Origin: Clostridiaceae bacterium
GTDB lineage: Bacteria; Bacillota; Clostridia; Peptostreptococcales; Natronincolaceae
Reading direction: 5' to 3'
Assembly (NCBI GenBank): GCA_018432235.1
Contig: JAHDLO010000047.1
Location: 1 to 55,754 of the forward strand
Length of the DNA: 55,754 nt
The notes under the pieces are model-generated. The model saw only the letters and a program-made list of their open reading frames with translations, had not been told where the DNA came from and made no database searches. The translations under genes and the position numbers were made by a program. How positions within the stretch are numbered: position 1 is the stretch's first letter; every line of letters starts with the position of its first letter. Of this stretch, positions 9,094 through 17,172 are shown one piece after another.

Positions 9094-9394
9094 AGCTTTT
9101 TATGAGCAATTTTTGGCATAAATTTCATATTCTTGAGTATTACATGTGAAGTAGATGATTTGAGTAGCCGGTTAACGAGCTTATTTACGTATCAGCTGTG
9201 TTTTGATGTGGAAGTGAGTAAATTAACTAAGCAGGCAAAAATCTCATTGAAAAATGTGGAAATATTATAGAACTGGGGCTTGTTTAGGATCATATGGTCA
9301 TGAACTATATTACTAAGGTGATATAAAGTGAGCTGGGAACAGTGAAGCTTAGGCACTCTAACTCTATTTATTATAGGGTTAGAGTGCTTTTTAT
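9094..9394 (+). ncRNA. Leader RNA ending in an attenuator-like terminator
   Basis: A 300-nt untranslated segment runs from the strong promoter to a terminator (arms GCACTCTAAC 9353-9362 and GTTAGAGTGC 9378-9387, then TTTTTATTTA). A terminator between promoter and coding sequence implies conditional read-through, or else an independent small RNA. I compared it by eye with T-box, lysine, SAM, cobalamin, c-di-GMP I/II and ydaO-type conserved cores and found no match. A short alternative stem AGTG/CACT at 9341-9357 would compete with the terminator's left arm. Confidence 0.5.
9353..9394 (+). terminator. Intrinsic terminator within the ablA leader
   Basis: Ten-bp perfect stem GCACTCTAAC/GTTAGAGTGC followed by TTTTTATTTA, located 40 bp before the ablA start codon. 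Confidence 0.85.
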
Positions 9395-9434
9395 TTACCC
9401 TTTTATATATAAAGAAGTACAAGGAGGATGAAAC

Positions 9435-10712
9435 ATGCAAAAGGTAGTTGAAATAATCAAACAAAGGCAGAGGGGACAGCTGCTCTCGGAGGAGGCCATA
9501 GCACTTTGGCAGGATTGGAAATGGCAGGTAAAGCATAGCATTAGGGAAATATCGCAAGTGGAGGAGATCTTTGATGTAAAGCTGGATGCGTATCAAAGCA
9601 ACGATATTGAAAAAACGATTAAAAGCTTTCCGATGGCTATAACACCATACTATTTGTCCTTAGTGGACCCTGTGGATTTTAAAAATGATCCTGTATTTAA
9701 GCAGGCCTTTCCCGATAAGAGGGAGTTGGATATAGCGAAATATGACATGGCGGACCCACTGGCGGAGGATAAGGATAGTCCGGTAGAAGGCGTAACTCAC
9801 CGTTATCCCGATAGAGTACTATTGCATATAAGCAATACCTGTGCAATGTACTGTCGCCATTGTACCCGAAAGAGAAAAGTCGGGGATGTAGACAGCATTC
9901 CCTCAAAGGAACAAATGCTAAAGGGGATCGAGTATATTAAAAAAACGCCTGAGATTCGAGATGTTTTGCTGTCAGGCGGAGATCCCTTTCTATTATCAGA
10001 TGAATATCTGGATTGGATATTGGGAGAGATTTCGACAATTCCTCATGTAGAGCTTGTTCGTATCGGAACGCGAACTCCAGTGGTGCTGCCATATCGAATT
10101 ACAGATTCATTAATCGAGGTGCTGAAAAAGTATGATTCTCTGTGGTTAAACACCCACTTCAATCATCCAAGAGAAATAACAGAAGCCTCTAAAGGCGTGC
10201 TAAAAAAGCTGGTAGGGGCAGGCATTCCTTTGGGCAACCAATCGGTTCTTCTGGCTGATATAAATGATTCAACAGATATTATGAAGCAGCTGGTCCATAA
10301 GCTGGTTCAAAATAAGGTAAGACCCTACTATTTATATCAATGTGATTTGTCAGAGGGGCTTGAGCATTTTAGAACGCCCATCGGAGTAGGTATAGAAATT
10401 ATGGAGAGCTTAAGAGGGCATACCAGTGGTTTTGCTGTGCCAACCTATGTTGTAGATGCACCAGGGGGTGGCGGAAAGATCCCCGTTGGACCAAATTACA
10501 TGCTATCCTGGTCTGCAAATAAGGTGATTTTGAGAAATTTTGAAGGGGTGATCACCACCTATCACGAGCCAGATGCCTATAAGCAGACCTCCAACAAATT
10601 GATACAAGATGCAACTGGCATAAAACCCATTGGTATTCAAGGATTACTGTCGGATTTCGATGATAGTATCACACTTACCCCTTCTGGCATCAGCCGAAGG
10701 GAAAAGGAATAG
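9435..10712 (+). CDS. ablA: L-lysine 2,3-aminomutase
   Basis: A radical-SAM, PLP-dependent enzyme that converts L-lysine to L-beta-lysine. It is 425 residues, the usual length. The cluster motif CAMYCRHC provides Cys136, Cys140 and Cys143 for the [4Fe-4S]/SAM centre, and Lys348 in the PGGGGK motif is the expected PLP lysine. The start ATG has AAGGAGG in front. The adjacent ablB gene (12 bp downstream) indicates that beta-lysine is acetylated to N-epsilon-acetyl-beta-lysine, an osmolyte known from methanogens and some clostridia, rather than being fermented. The long attenuated leader suggests regulation at the RNA level. Also called kamA. Confidence 0.95.
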   Translation: MQKVVEIIKQRQRGQLLSEEAIALWQDWKWQVKHSIREISQVEEIFDVKLDAYQSNDIEKTIKSFPMAITPYYLSLVDPVDFKNDPVFKQAFPDKRELDIAKYDMADPLAEDKDSPVEGVTHRYPDRVLLHISNTCAMYCRHCTRKRKVGDVDSIPSKEQMLKGIEYIKKTPEIRDVLLSGGDPFLLSDEYLDWILGEISTIPHVELVRIGTRTPVVLPYRITDSLIEVLKKYDSLWLNTHFNHPREITEASKGVLKKLVGAGIPLGNQSVLLADINDSTDIMKQLVHKLVQNKVRPYYLYQCDLSEGLEHFRTPIGVGIEIMESLRGHTSGFAVPTYVVDAPGGGGKIPVGPNYMLSWSANKVILRNFEGVITTYHEPDAYKQTSNKLIQDATGIKPIGIQGLLSDFDDSITLTPSGISRREKE

Positions 10713-10724
10713 GAGGCGGAAAAT

Positions 10725-11558
10725 ATGCTGGATAAAATTATAAATATTGGAGAAGGATTAATTCATCATGGAAAACAAAACAATCGCGTGTATGTCATGA
10801 AAACCCCGAAGGTAAATCATAATAAATTCATTGAAAGCATTGAAGAACTGGCAAATGACAAGGATTACGAGAAGATAATAGCAAAGGTACCGGAGGGTAT
10901 TGTAGATGAATTCTTAGATAGTGGCTACAATGAAGAGGCGCAGGTGCCTAATTTCTACAAAGGCAAAGAGGCTTGCTCCTTTGTTAGTAAGTATATGAGC
11001 CCAGGCAGGAGAAGGGTAAAGAACAAGTCAACCATTGAAGGGGTTTTGAAGGTGGCGCGCAAAAATAAAAGTGATCTATGTAAGGTGAGGCTGGAGGAAG
11101 GCTTTGAATGCAGAAAAGCTGAAGAAGAGGATGTTTTAGAAATGGCAGAACTGTATAGAAATGTGTTTTTATCCTACCCCTTCCCAATCCATCAGGAGGA
11201 ATATATATTAAGCACCATGAAGGAGAATGTTGTTTATTTTGGTGTGTGGGATAAAAGCAAGCTGGTGGCCCTTTCCTCCAGCGAAGTGGATTGGCGCAGC
11301 CAAAATGTGGAAATGACAGATTTTGCAGTTGATCCGGAGTATAGAGGAAAAAATATATCTTCAAAGCTGCTACAGTCTATGGAGGAGGAGATGAAAAGCA
11401 CTGGCATCCTTACAGCGTATACCATTGCCAGAGCTGTATCCTATGGAATGAATTGTACCTTCTCAAAAAATGGCTATGATTATGGCGGAACCCTATATAA
11501 CAATACCCATATAGCAAAGGGTATAGAAAGCATGAACGTATGGTATAAAGAGCTTTAA
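10725..11558 (+). CDS. ablB: Beta-lysine N-acetyltransferase
   Basis: A 277-residue GNAT-family enzyme expected to acetylate the epsilon amine of beta-lysine. The N-terminal half is the AblB-specific region; the acetyl-CoA fold occupies about residues 125-250, with the beta-4 segment VEMTDFAVDPEYRGKNISSK providing the pyrophosphate-binding loop. It is co-directional with ablA and separated by 12 bp carrying an AGGAGG site. The ablA-ablB pair is the known two-gene unit for the compatible solute N-epsilon-acetyl-beta-lysine. A strong terminator ends the operon. Confidence 0.92.
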   Translation: MLDKIINIGEGLIHHGKQNNRVYVMKTPKVNHNKFIESIEELANDKDYEKIIAKVPEGIVDEFLDSGYNEEAQVPNFYKGKEACSFVSKYMSPGRRRVKNKSTIEGVLKVARKNKSDLCKVRLEEGFECRKAEEEDVLEMAELYRNVFLSYPFPIHQEEYILSTMKENVVYFGVWDKSKLVALSSSEVDWRSQNVEMTDFAVDPEYRGKNISSKLLQSMEEEMKSTGILTAYTIARAVSYGMNCTFSKNGYDYGGTLYNNTHIAKGIESMNVWYKEL

Positions 11559-11570
11559 AGAAAAAAGCAA

Positions 11571-11620
11571 AGCCAAGGTCTGAACCTAAACTGGGGAGAC
11601 CTTGGCTATATTGTTTTTTG
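11571..11620 (+). terminator. Terminator of the ablAB operon
   Basis: Ten-bp perfect arms AGCCAAGGTC (11571-11580) and GACCTTGGCT (11598-11607) followed by ATATTGTTTTTT. Confidence 0.88.
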
Positions 11621-11782
11621 GATACTGAGGTTTAAGTATAATTTAAAACAATACAAAAATACAATGGTCTTTTTTTTGCATATTTTCATACGACAAATAG
11701 GGCTTTGGACCTAAATTTAGCAGGATATTCGGGTAAATTGTAGAAGCTATTAAGTATATTATAGCGAAGGAGAATTTAAATT

Positions 11783-12409
11783 ATGGCGGCAATACCCTAT
11801 TCAGAAATTAAGAATAAGCTGCAAACGGGAGACCTGGTGCTGTTTAGCGGAAAATACAGTATAAGCAAGCTGGTAGAAAGGCTGGAGCACAGCAAATGGT
11901 CCCATGTGGCAATGGTGGTTAGGATTCCCGATATAGACGAGCTTTTGCTATGGGAATCGACAGCCCTGACTAATCTGCCGGATGAAATTTACCACGACAA
12001 TAAGACCGGGCCAAAGGTGGTAAAGCTATTGGATAGACTTAGAACCTATGGCAGCGATGTCAGCCCATATGTCCCACCAGAATACGCAATAAGACAGCTG
12101 GAGGTGGAAAGAACCCCTGAGATGCTGTCTGAATTAAGCAACCTTTTTTGTAATCTTCATGGTATTCCAAACCCTGGAGAATGGAAAATGATTCTGGAGG
12201 TTTTAGAGGGAAGAATTTTCAACATTAAATCAAAGCTGGATAATTACACCTGCAGCCAGCTGGTAGCTGAATCCTATATAGCAATGGGATTGCTAAGCGG
12301 AAAAAGGGCAACAAATGGCTACATGCCAATGGATTTTTCTAGCGATGGCAATTTGAAGCTACTGAAGGGGAGTCTGACCAAGGAGATTTTTGTTAACATT
12401 AATGAATAA
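11783..12409 (+). CDS. YiiX-like permuted papain-fold (NlpC/P60 superfamily) protein
   Basis: A 208-residue protein with the circularly permuted order of the YiiX/YebB group: His first, Cys later. His41 in WSHVAMVV and Cys157 in YTCSQLVAESY are the predicted catalytic pair; GDLVLF near the start is typical of the group. Members act on amide, thioester or lipid substrates; the substrate is unknown here. There is no signal peptide, so it is cytoplasmic. It precedes the diguanylate cyclase gene by 23 bp and may be co-transcribed. A second, shorter member is at 43267. Confidence 0.8.
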   Translation: MAAIPYSEIKNKLQTGDLVLFSGKYSISKLVERLEHSKWSHVAMVVRIPDIDELLLWESTALTNLPDEIYHDNKTGPKVVKLLDRLRTYGSDVSPYVPPEYAIRQLEVERTPEMLSELSNLFCNLHGIPNPGEWKMILEVLEGRIFNIKSKLDNYTCSQLVAESYIAMGLLSGKRATNGYMPMDFSSDGNLKLLKGSLTKEIFVNINE

Positions 12410-12432
12410 TAATAAGGGGAAGGGTATTAGGG

Positions 12433-14664
12433 GTGGAAATAGGGATGAAAATAGATATGAAAGGAAAAGGCAGGAGAAGCTGTAGCCGGTGCTTTTTGCT
12501 GTCAGTGCTTTTTATAATCCTCTCAAATTCAGTCGTATTTGGCAGCAGTGAGGTGGTAAAGATTTTAGAGGATGTGGCTGAGTATGATTTGACAAGCACA
12601 ATAATGATTCTGGAGGACAAGGAAAAAGGTCTCAAAATAGAGGATATTTTAAATCATCAACATGAAGGTCAGTTCATCCCCTATAATAAAAGCAGCTTTA
12701 GTGGCATCATATCAGATTCTGCCTTTTGGATGAAGGTCATTCTCTCAAATACTACGGATAAGGCACAGAACGTGTTTATGGAAATAAGCAAGCCGCATTT
12801 AGGCAATCTCTCATTTTACCGGTATCTTGACGGGCAAGTAATAAGTCATGTGCAGACAGGGAGACATTATGCCTTCCAAAACAGAGAGGTAAAGCATAGA
12901 AATTTTGTCTTTGAGATGAATATGCTGCCACAGACGGAGGAGGAGATATTTTTTAGAGTAGAGACGGAAAGCTATCTTCAGTTTCCCGTAAAGCTTTATA
13001 AAACCCAGAGCTTTTTAGAAAAGGAATACCGGTCTCAGCTGGTCTTTGGCACCTACTATGGCATTATGCTGGTGATGTTCCTTTACAATCTGGTGCTGTT
13101 AATTTCTTTGAAGGAAAGAACCTATCTTTACTATATTTTATATATATTTGGCTTCTCTATGGTTCAGCTTGTATGGGATGGGCTAGCCTTTCAATACCTA
13201 TGGCCTACAATGCCGACATGGGATATAAGGGCAAATCCTTTTTTTCTCATATGCACCGCTATATTTGCTCTTCAATTTTCCAGAAGCTTTCTGAGGGTAA
13301 AGGAAAAAAGCAGGGTATTGGACAAATGGATAAACTACCTTATATTGATTATGACTTTGGGAGCCATTTTTACACTTTTCATACCGGCAGCAGCCGCTAC
13401 TAAGCTGGCCGCCCTTATTGTTAGCATTACTCTTATCACTTGCATTATAAACATTTTTATTGTAGGCAATTACGATAGAACAGTGTATCTATATTCATCT
13501 GCCTGGGCGATGTTATTTTTGGGCGTGGTTTTAAATCTATTGGCAGCCTATAGAATACTGCCTATTAACTTTATAACCCTTTATTCACCCCGCATTGGTT
13601 CTATTGCAGAGGTGGTTTTGCTGTCGCTGGCGTTGGTGGACAGGTTCAATAGGATTAAGCAGGAAAAGATCGTTGAAGAAAAGCAAAGAGTACTGCTTAA
13701 AACCCTGCACGACATAACCAAAACCCTCACCTCCACCCATGATATTGAGGAGCTGGTGCAATACATACTTAAAAATGTTGCGGAGCTAGCTAGGTATGAA
13801 AATGGTCTCCTTATATTAAAGCAGCAGGATAGCTACATCATAAAGGACGCCTTAGGTTATATGGCCCATGAGCTAAAGGCTAAAGCACTGCCGTCACTGG
13901 AGGGAGAAAAGGTTTTTTGGAGAATAGTGCTGGAAAATAAGACCACAGCCCTTACAGATACAGACTTAAGTGGATTTGGGATCAATAGAAAGGTAGGTAC
14001 CTTAATGGGGATTCCAATCGTATATCATAAGGAGCTGCTGGGCTTGATAATCTTATACAGTTTTCAAACCAAGAAAATCAATGAGCTGGAGAACAAAATT
14101 ATTAACGATTTTGCCGGACAGGTAGGCATATCAATTCAGAATTTGAGACTCTTTAACGAAGTAAGGAGAATGGCCATCACTGATGGGCTAACTGGCGTAT
14201 GGAATCGCAAACATTTTGCCGGTATAGCAGAAGAGGCCCTTCAGGAAGCCAAAAGGAGTAATAGGCGTCTATCCATCATAATGATTGACATCGATTGGTT
14301 TAAGCAAATTAATGATAGCTACGGGCATATAGCAGGCGATAGGGTGCTGGTGGAGCTGGTCAGCTGTCTTAGGATCAACCTTGATGAAAGGGGTTCTATA
14401 GGACGATATGGCGGGGAAGAATTTTTAGTGCTTCTTAAGGATATTGGTATTCACGAGGCCTATAAAATAGCTGAGTCAATGCGTAGGTCCGTTGAAAAGC
14501 TTAAAATCTGCTTGGATGAAGCAAGTACCGTCAGGTTTACAATAAGCATGGGCCTATCCACCCTTAAGCAGGACACAAAGGACATATGGGAGATGATAGA
14601 CCAGGCAGACCAGGCGCTGTATATCTCCAAGGAGGGCGGCAGGAACCTGGTGAATATATCCTGA
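12433..14664 (+). CDS. Membrane diguanylate cyclase (DISM-7TM-GAF-GGDEF)
   Basis: A 743-residue protein predicted to make cyclic di-GMP. It has a signal-anchor segment (about 20-40), a DISM-type extracytoplasmic sensor (about 45-190), seven transmembrane helices (about 200-400), a GAF domain (about 430-575) and a GGDEF domain with GGEEF at 660-664. An RxxD inhibitory site is not seen at the expected place. GTG 12433 and ATG 12445 are both preceded by purine-rich sites; the longer form is given. It differs from the 5939 protein by its GAF domain, so it probably integrates an intracellular signal as well. Confidence 0.9.
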   Translation: MEIGMKIDMKGKGRRSCSRCFLLSVLFIILSNSVVFGSSEVVKILEDVAEYDLTSTIMILEDKEKGLKIEDILNHQHEGQFIPYNKSSFSGIISDSAFWMKVILSNTTDKAQNVFMEISKPHLGNLSFYRYLDGQVISHVQTGRHYAFQNREVKHRNFVFEMNMLPQTEEEIFFRVETESYLQFPVKLYKTQSFLEKEYRSQLVFGTYYGIMLVMFLYNLVLLISLKERTYLYYILYIFGFSMVQLVWDGLAFQYLWPTMPTWDIRANPFFLICTAIFALQFSRSFLRVKEKSRVLDKWINYLILIMTLGAIFTLFIPAAAATKLAALIVSITLITCIINIFIVGNYDRTVYLYSSAWAMLFLGVVLNLLAAYRILPINFITLYSPRIGSIAEVVLLSLALVDRFNRIKQEKIVEEKQRVLLKTLHDITKTLTSTHDIEELVQYILKNVAELARYENGLLILKQQDSYIIKDALGYMAHELKAKALPSLEGEKVFWRIVLENKTTALTDTDLSGFGINRKVGTLMGIPIVYHKELLGLIILYSFQTKKINELENKIINDFAGQVGISIQNLRLFNEVRRMAITDGLTGVWNRKHFAGIAEEALQEAKRSNRRLSIIMIDIDWFKQINDSYGHIAGDRVLVELVSCLRINLDERGSIGRYGGEEFLVLLKDIGIHEAYKIAESMRRSVEKLKICLDEASTVRFTISMGLSTLKQDTKDIWEMIDQADQALYISKEGGRNLVNIS

Positions 14665-14670
14665 AGGTAA

Positions 14671-14697
14671 AACCACACCAATTTGGGTGTGGTTTCT
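14671..14697 (+). terminator. Terminator after the GAF-GGDEF gene
   Basis: Stem ACCACACC/GGTGTGGT with an AATTTG loop, followed by TTTCTTAA. Confidence 0.75.
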
Positions 14698-14712
14698 TAA
14701 TACAAGGTTTAT

Positions 14713-14751
14713 TTAATATGACGCATATATGTCATATTAAAATGCTATAAT
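14713..14751 (+). promoter_or_regulatory. Palindromic operator and promoter of the WYL regulator
   Basis: Perfect 10-bp inverted repeat TTAATATGAC (14713-14722) and GTCATATTAA (14731-14740) with an 8-bp spacer. A consensus TATAAT lies at 14746-14751, so the palindrome covers the -35 position. This is the arrangement expected for autorepression by the downstream DeoR/YafY-type regulator (inference). Confidence 0.7.
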
Positions 14752-14768
14752 AGAGTTGGGTGATGTGT

Positions 14769-15686
14769 ATGAAAATCAATAGATTGCTGGAGATAACTGT
14801 CCTGCTGCTGAATAAAAGAATAATAAAGGCAAAGGAGCTGGCGGATAGGTTTCAGGTCTCAACCAGAACCATATATCGTGATGTAGAAAACCTGTCGTTG
14901 GCAGGGATTCCTGTGTACATGAGCAAGGGTAAGGGTGGGGGCATATCCCTACTGGAGGATTTTTCGGTTAATAAAGCCATGCTGACAAAGGAGGACAAGG
15001 AAAGCTTAATACTAGCCCTTAAAACCTTACAGGTAACCAAATATCCTGAAACAGAGGCAGCTATAGAAAAAATTGGAAGCCTATTTAAGGAGGAGACTCT
15101 GGAGGACTGGGTTCAGGTGGACTTTAGCCAATGGGGCAGTGACCCTAACGAAGGCGGCCGGTTTGCCCTCATTAAAGAGGCTATAATAAGGAAGCGAATT
15201 ATGGGCTTTGATTATATCAATACCTTTGGAGATAAAAGCCATAGAGAAATAGAGGCTATGAAGCTAATATATAAGGGGCAAGCATGGTATTTATATGGCT
15301 ACTGCAGAAGGAAGCAGGATTTCAGGATATTTCGACTATCAAGAATGAAGCATATCACATTGACCACAGAGGGCTTTCAAAGGAGACCCTTTTCAGGGAC
15401 CATTCCTATTGATCAGCCCTCGCCTGCTAAAAAAGATGTTACTCTGAAGCTGCGTTTTAAGCCTTATATGGTTTATAGAGTATATGACGACTTTCCTGAA
15501 ACCGGAATTGTTAGACTTGAGGATGGCACCTGTGTGGTTACGGTTAGCTACCCAGAGGATGAATGGGTCTATGGGTATATTCTATCCTTTGGTGCAGCGG
15601 TGGAGGTTTTAGAGCCGCCACATATACGACGAATTATTGAAGCTAGGCATTCGGAAGCCGCTGAATTATATAAGACCAATATCTAG
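14769..15686 (+). CDS. YafY-type HTH/WYL transcriptional regulator
   Basis: A 305-residue DNA-binding regulator. An N-terminal winged HTH (about residues 1-60, with STRTIYRDVENLSLAGIPVY as the recognition region) is followed by a linker and a WYL domain (about 135-205), then the WCX C-terminal extension. WYL domains sense nucleic acids or small ligands in other systems. The ATG at 14769 is preferred, with GGGTGATG before it; GTG and ATG codons just upstream are in frame. The palindrome at 14713-14740 is the likely binding site. No obvious target gene is adjacent other than itself. Confidence 0.85.
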   Translation: MKINRLLEITVLLLNKRIIKAKELADRFQVSTRTIYRDVENLSLAGIPVYMSKGKGGGISLLEDFSVNKAMLTKEDKESLILALKTLQVTKYPETEAAIEKIGSLFKEETLEDWVQVDFSQWGSDPNEGGRFALIKEAIIRKRIMGFDYINTFGDKSHREIEAMKLIYKGQAWYLYGYCRRKQDFRIFRLSRMKHITLTTEGFQRRPFSGTIPIDQPSPAKKDVTLKLRFKPYMVYRVYDDFPETGIVRLEDGTCVVTVSYPEDEWVYGYILSFGAAVEVLEPPHIRRIIEARHSEAAELYKTNI

Positions 15687-15734
15687 GAAATCTGAACAGG
15701 CATTTTTGTGGCTCCCATAGTATTTTATAAACGC

Positions 15735-15775
15735 TGACCTATTAAGTCATTTTGTCTTAATAGGTCACATTTTGT
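15735..15775 (+). terminator. Terminator after the WYL regulator gene
   Basis: Twelve-bp perfect arms TGACCTATTAAG (15735-15746) and CTTAATAGGTCA (15756-15767) followed by CATTTTGTTG. Confidence 0.75.
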
Positions 15776-15954
15776 TGTAGCCGATGAATGGCAATATAAA
15801 ATACGGTGGATATAGGCGACTTTTAATTGCCTCAAACAAGCCATAAGGGTTATAGTATAAGGCCCTTAAGGGCATAATAAGTATTGCAAACTCTTGTTTT
15901 TTATGTCAATATAAGTATATACAAAATATAGGGCTTTTATTGTGAGGTTAAAAA

Positions 15955-17139
15955 ATGAATAACAAAGCAGTAATTTTAGGAAGCAATTATTACATTGGAT
16001 TAAGCACAATTAGATGCCTGGGGATTCACGGCATACATACGGTGGCAGTAGACTATTCAACAGAAAACACCTATGGCTCTAAGTCAAAATATTGTTCCGA
16101 GAGGCTTATATCGCCTCACTACAAGGATGATACAGAAAACTTTATAAAATTTTTAAAGGCATATGCCGATAAACAGGAGGAAAAGCCTGTACTCATACCC
16201 TGTCATGACACCTATGTGGAGATTATAGATCAATATTTAGAGGAAATAAGGGAAAGCTACCTTATACCCCAAACAGAGGCAGGAATATATACAAAGCTAA
16301 TGAATAAAGAAACCTTGCAGCGGGCTGCCTCCGAAAAGGGAGTGGCCGTCCCGGAGACCGTTAGGTTAAATGACGAGGATTTTTATGAAAAGATAGAGAG
16401 TCAAATTAAGTTTCCATGTATAGTGAAACCGGTGGATTCCCCCACCTTTGTAGCTAAGTTCAGGCGAAAGCTGTTTAAGGTGCATAATAGAGAAGAGCTG
16501 GAGGAAGCATTAGACAAGGCAAGAAAAGCTGATCTAGAGGTAATTGTTCAGCGGATAATTCCTGGCTTCGACGACCATATGTATACCTTTGACGCCTATT
16601 TAAATCAGGAGGCCAAGGTAACTCATTGGGTAAGCTGTCAGAAATACAGACAATACCCCATCAATTTCGGTGCCTCGGTGTATACAGGGCAGAAATATGT
16701 GCCGGAGCTGTATGATATAGGTGCAAAATTCTTGGAGGAAATGAAGTACAAGGGCTTTGCCGAAATAGAATTTAAAAAGGATGCCGATACCGGAAGGTTT
16801 TATTTGATAGAAATAAATGTAAGAATCACGAATTTGAACAATCTTTTATTTAAATCAGGCGTCAACATACCCTACATTACATATCGGGAATTAATTGGAC
16901 AACCGCTTCCCCCAAGTGCTGTGGAACGAGACACAAACCTGGTTTTCTGGTATGGATATGAGGACATGCTGGCAATTAGGGACTATATTAAAACCAGACA
17001 GCTGACATTAGGACAGGTGCTGGGTTCGTTATTTAAGCCAAAGGCCTATGCCATATGGGACTGGAAGGACCCTATTCCGGCTCTGATGTTCTTAAAAATG
17101 CTTATAGGCAAGGTTATAGCAAAAATAACCCGAAGATAA
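15955..17139 (+). CDS. ATP-grasp carboxylate-amine ligase (D-aspartate ligase-like)
   Basis: A 394-residue ATP-grasp enzyme that should activate a carboxylate as acyl-phosphate and join it to an amine. It has the N-terminal pre-ATP-grasp fold (VILGSNYYIGLSTIRCLG), the ATP-binding segment with FPCIVKPVDSP around residue 150, and metal ligands in FAEIEFKKD...FYLIEINVR. The overall shape resembles D-aspartate ligases (Asl of enterococci/lactococci), which add D-Asp to the cell-wall stem peptide. The neighbours support this: a MurE-like ligase, an asparagine synthetase and an Asp/Glu racemase. GTGAGG precedes the ATG. The true amine acceptor is unknown. Confidence 0.75.
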   Translation: MNNKAVILGSNYYIGLSTIRCLGIHGIHTVAVDYSTENTYGSKSKYCSERLISPHYKDDTENFIKFLKAYADKQEEKPVLIPCHDTYVEIIDQYLEEIRESYLIPQTEAGIYTKLMNKETLQRAASEKGVAVPETVRLNDEDFYEKIESQIKFPCIVKPVDSPTFVAKFRRKLFKVHNREELEEALDKARKADLEVIVQRIIPGFDDHMYTFDAYLNQEAKVTHWVSCQKYRQYPINFGASVYTGQKYVPELYDIGAKFLEEMKYKGFAEIEFKKDADTGRFYLIEINVRITNLNNLLFKSGVNIPYITYRELIGQPLPPSAVERDTNLVFWYGYEDMLAIRDYIKTRQLTLGQVLGSLFKPKAYAIWDWKDPIPALMFLKMLIGKVIAKITRR

Positions 17140-17172
17140 ATGTAGATTACAGGATAGAAATGAGGAGTTACC

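Larger units (their letters stand above)
8922..9434. other. 513-bp intergenic region before ablA
   Basis: Divergent spacer. The left 130 bp serve the minus-strand gene and are AT-rich. The right part holds a consensus promoter (9059-9087), a leader of about 300 nt without a convincing reading frame, and an intrinsic terminator (9353-9394) ahead of the ablA ribosome site. The 134-codon minus-strand frame across it overlaps ablA and has no recognisable product. Confidence 0.7.

Noticed and set aside
9094..9394. T-box or lysine riboswitch upstream of ablA
   Set aside because: No AGGGTGGTACCGCG-type T-box core was found (the closest is GCTGGGAACAGTG), and the lysine riboswitch core segments are missing. 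Left as an unassigned leader.
9192..9596. 134-codon minus-strand reading frame as a gene
   Set aside because: It overlaps ablA and its leader, has no ribosome site or recognisable product, and has low-complexity content.
11783..12409. Phage endolysin origin for the permuted papain-fold protein
   Set aside because: No signal or wall-binding domain and no phage neighbours; the YiiX-like cytoplasmic family explains it.
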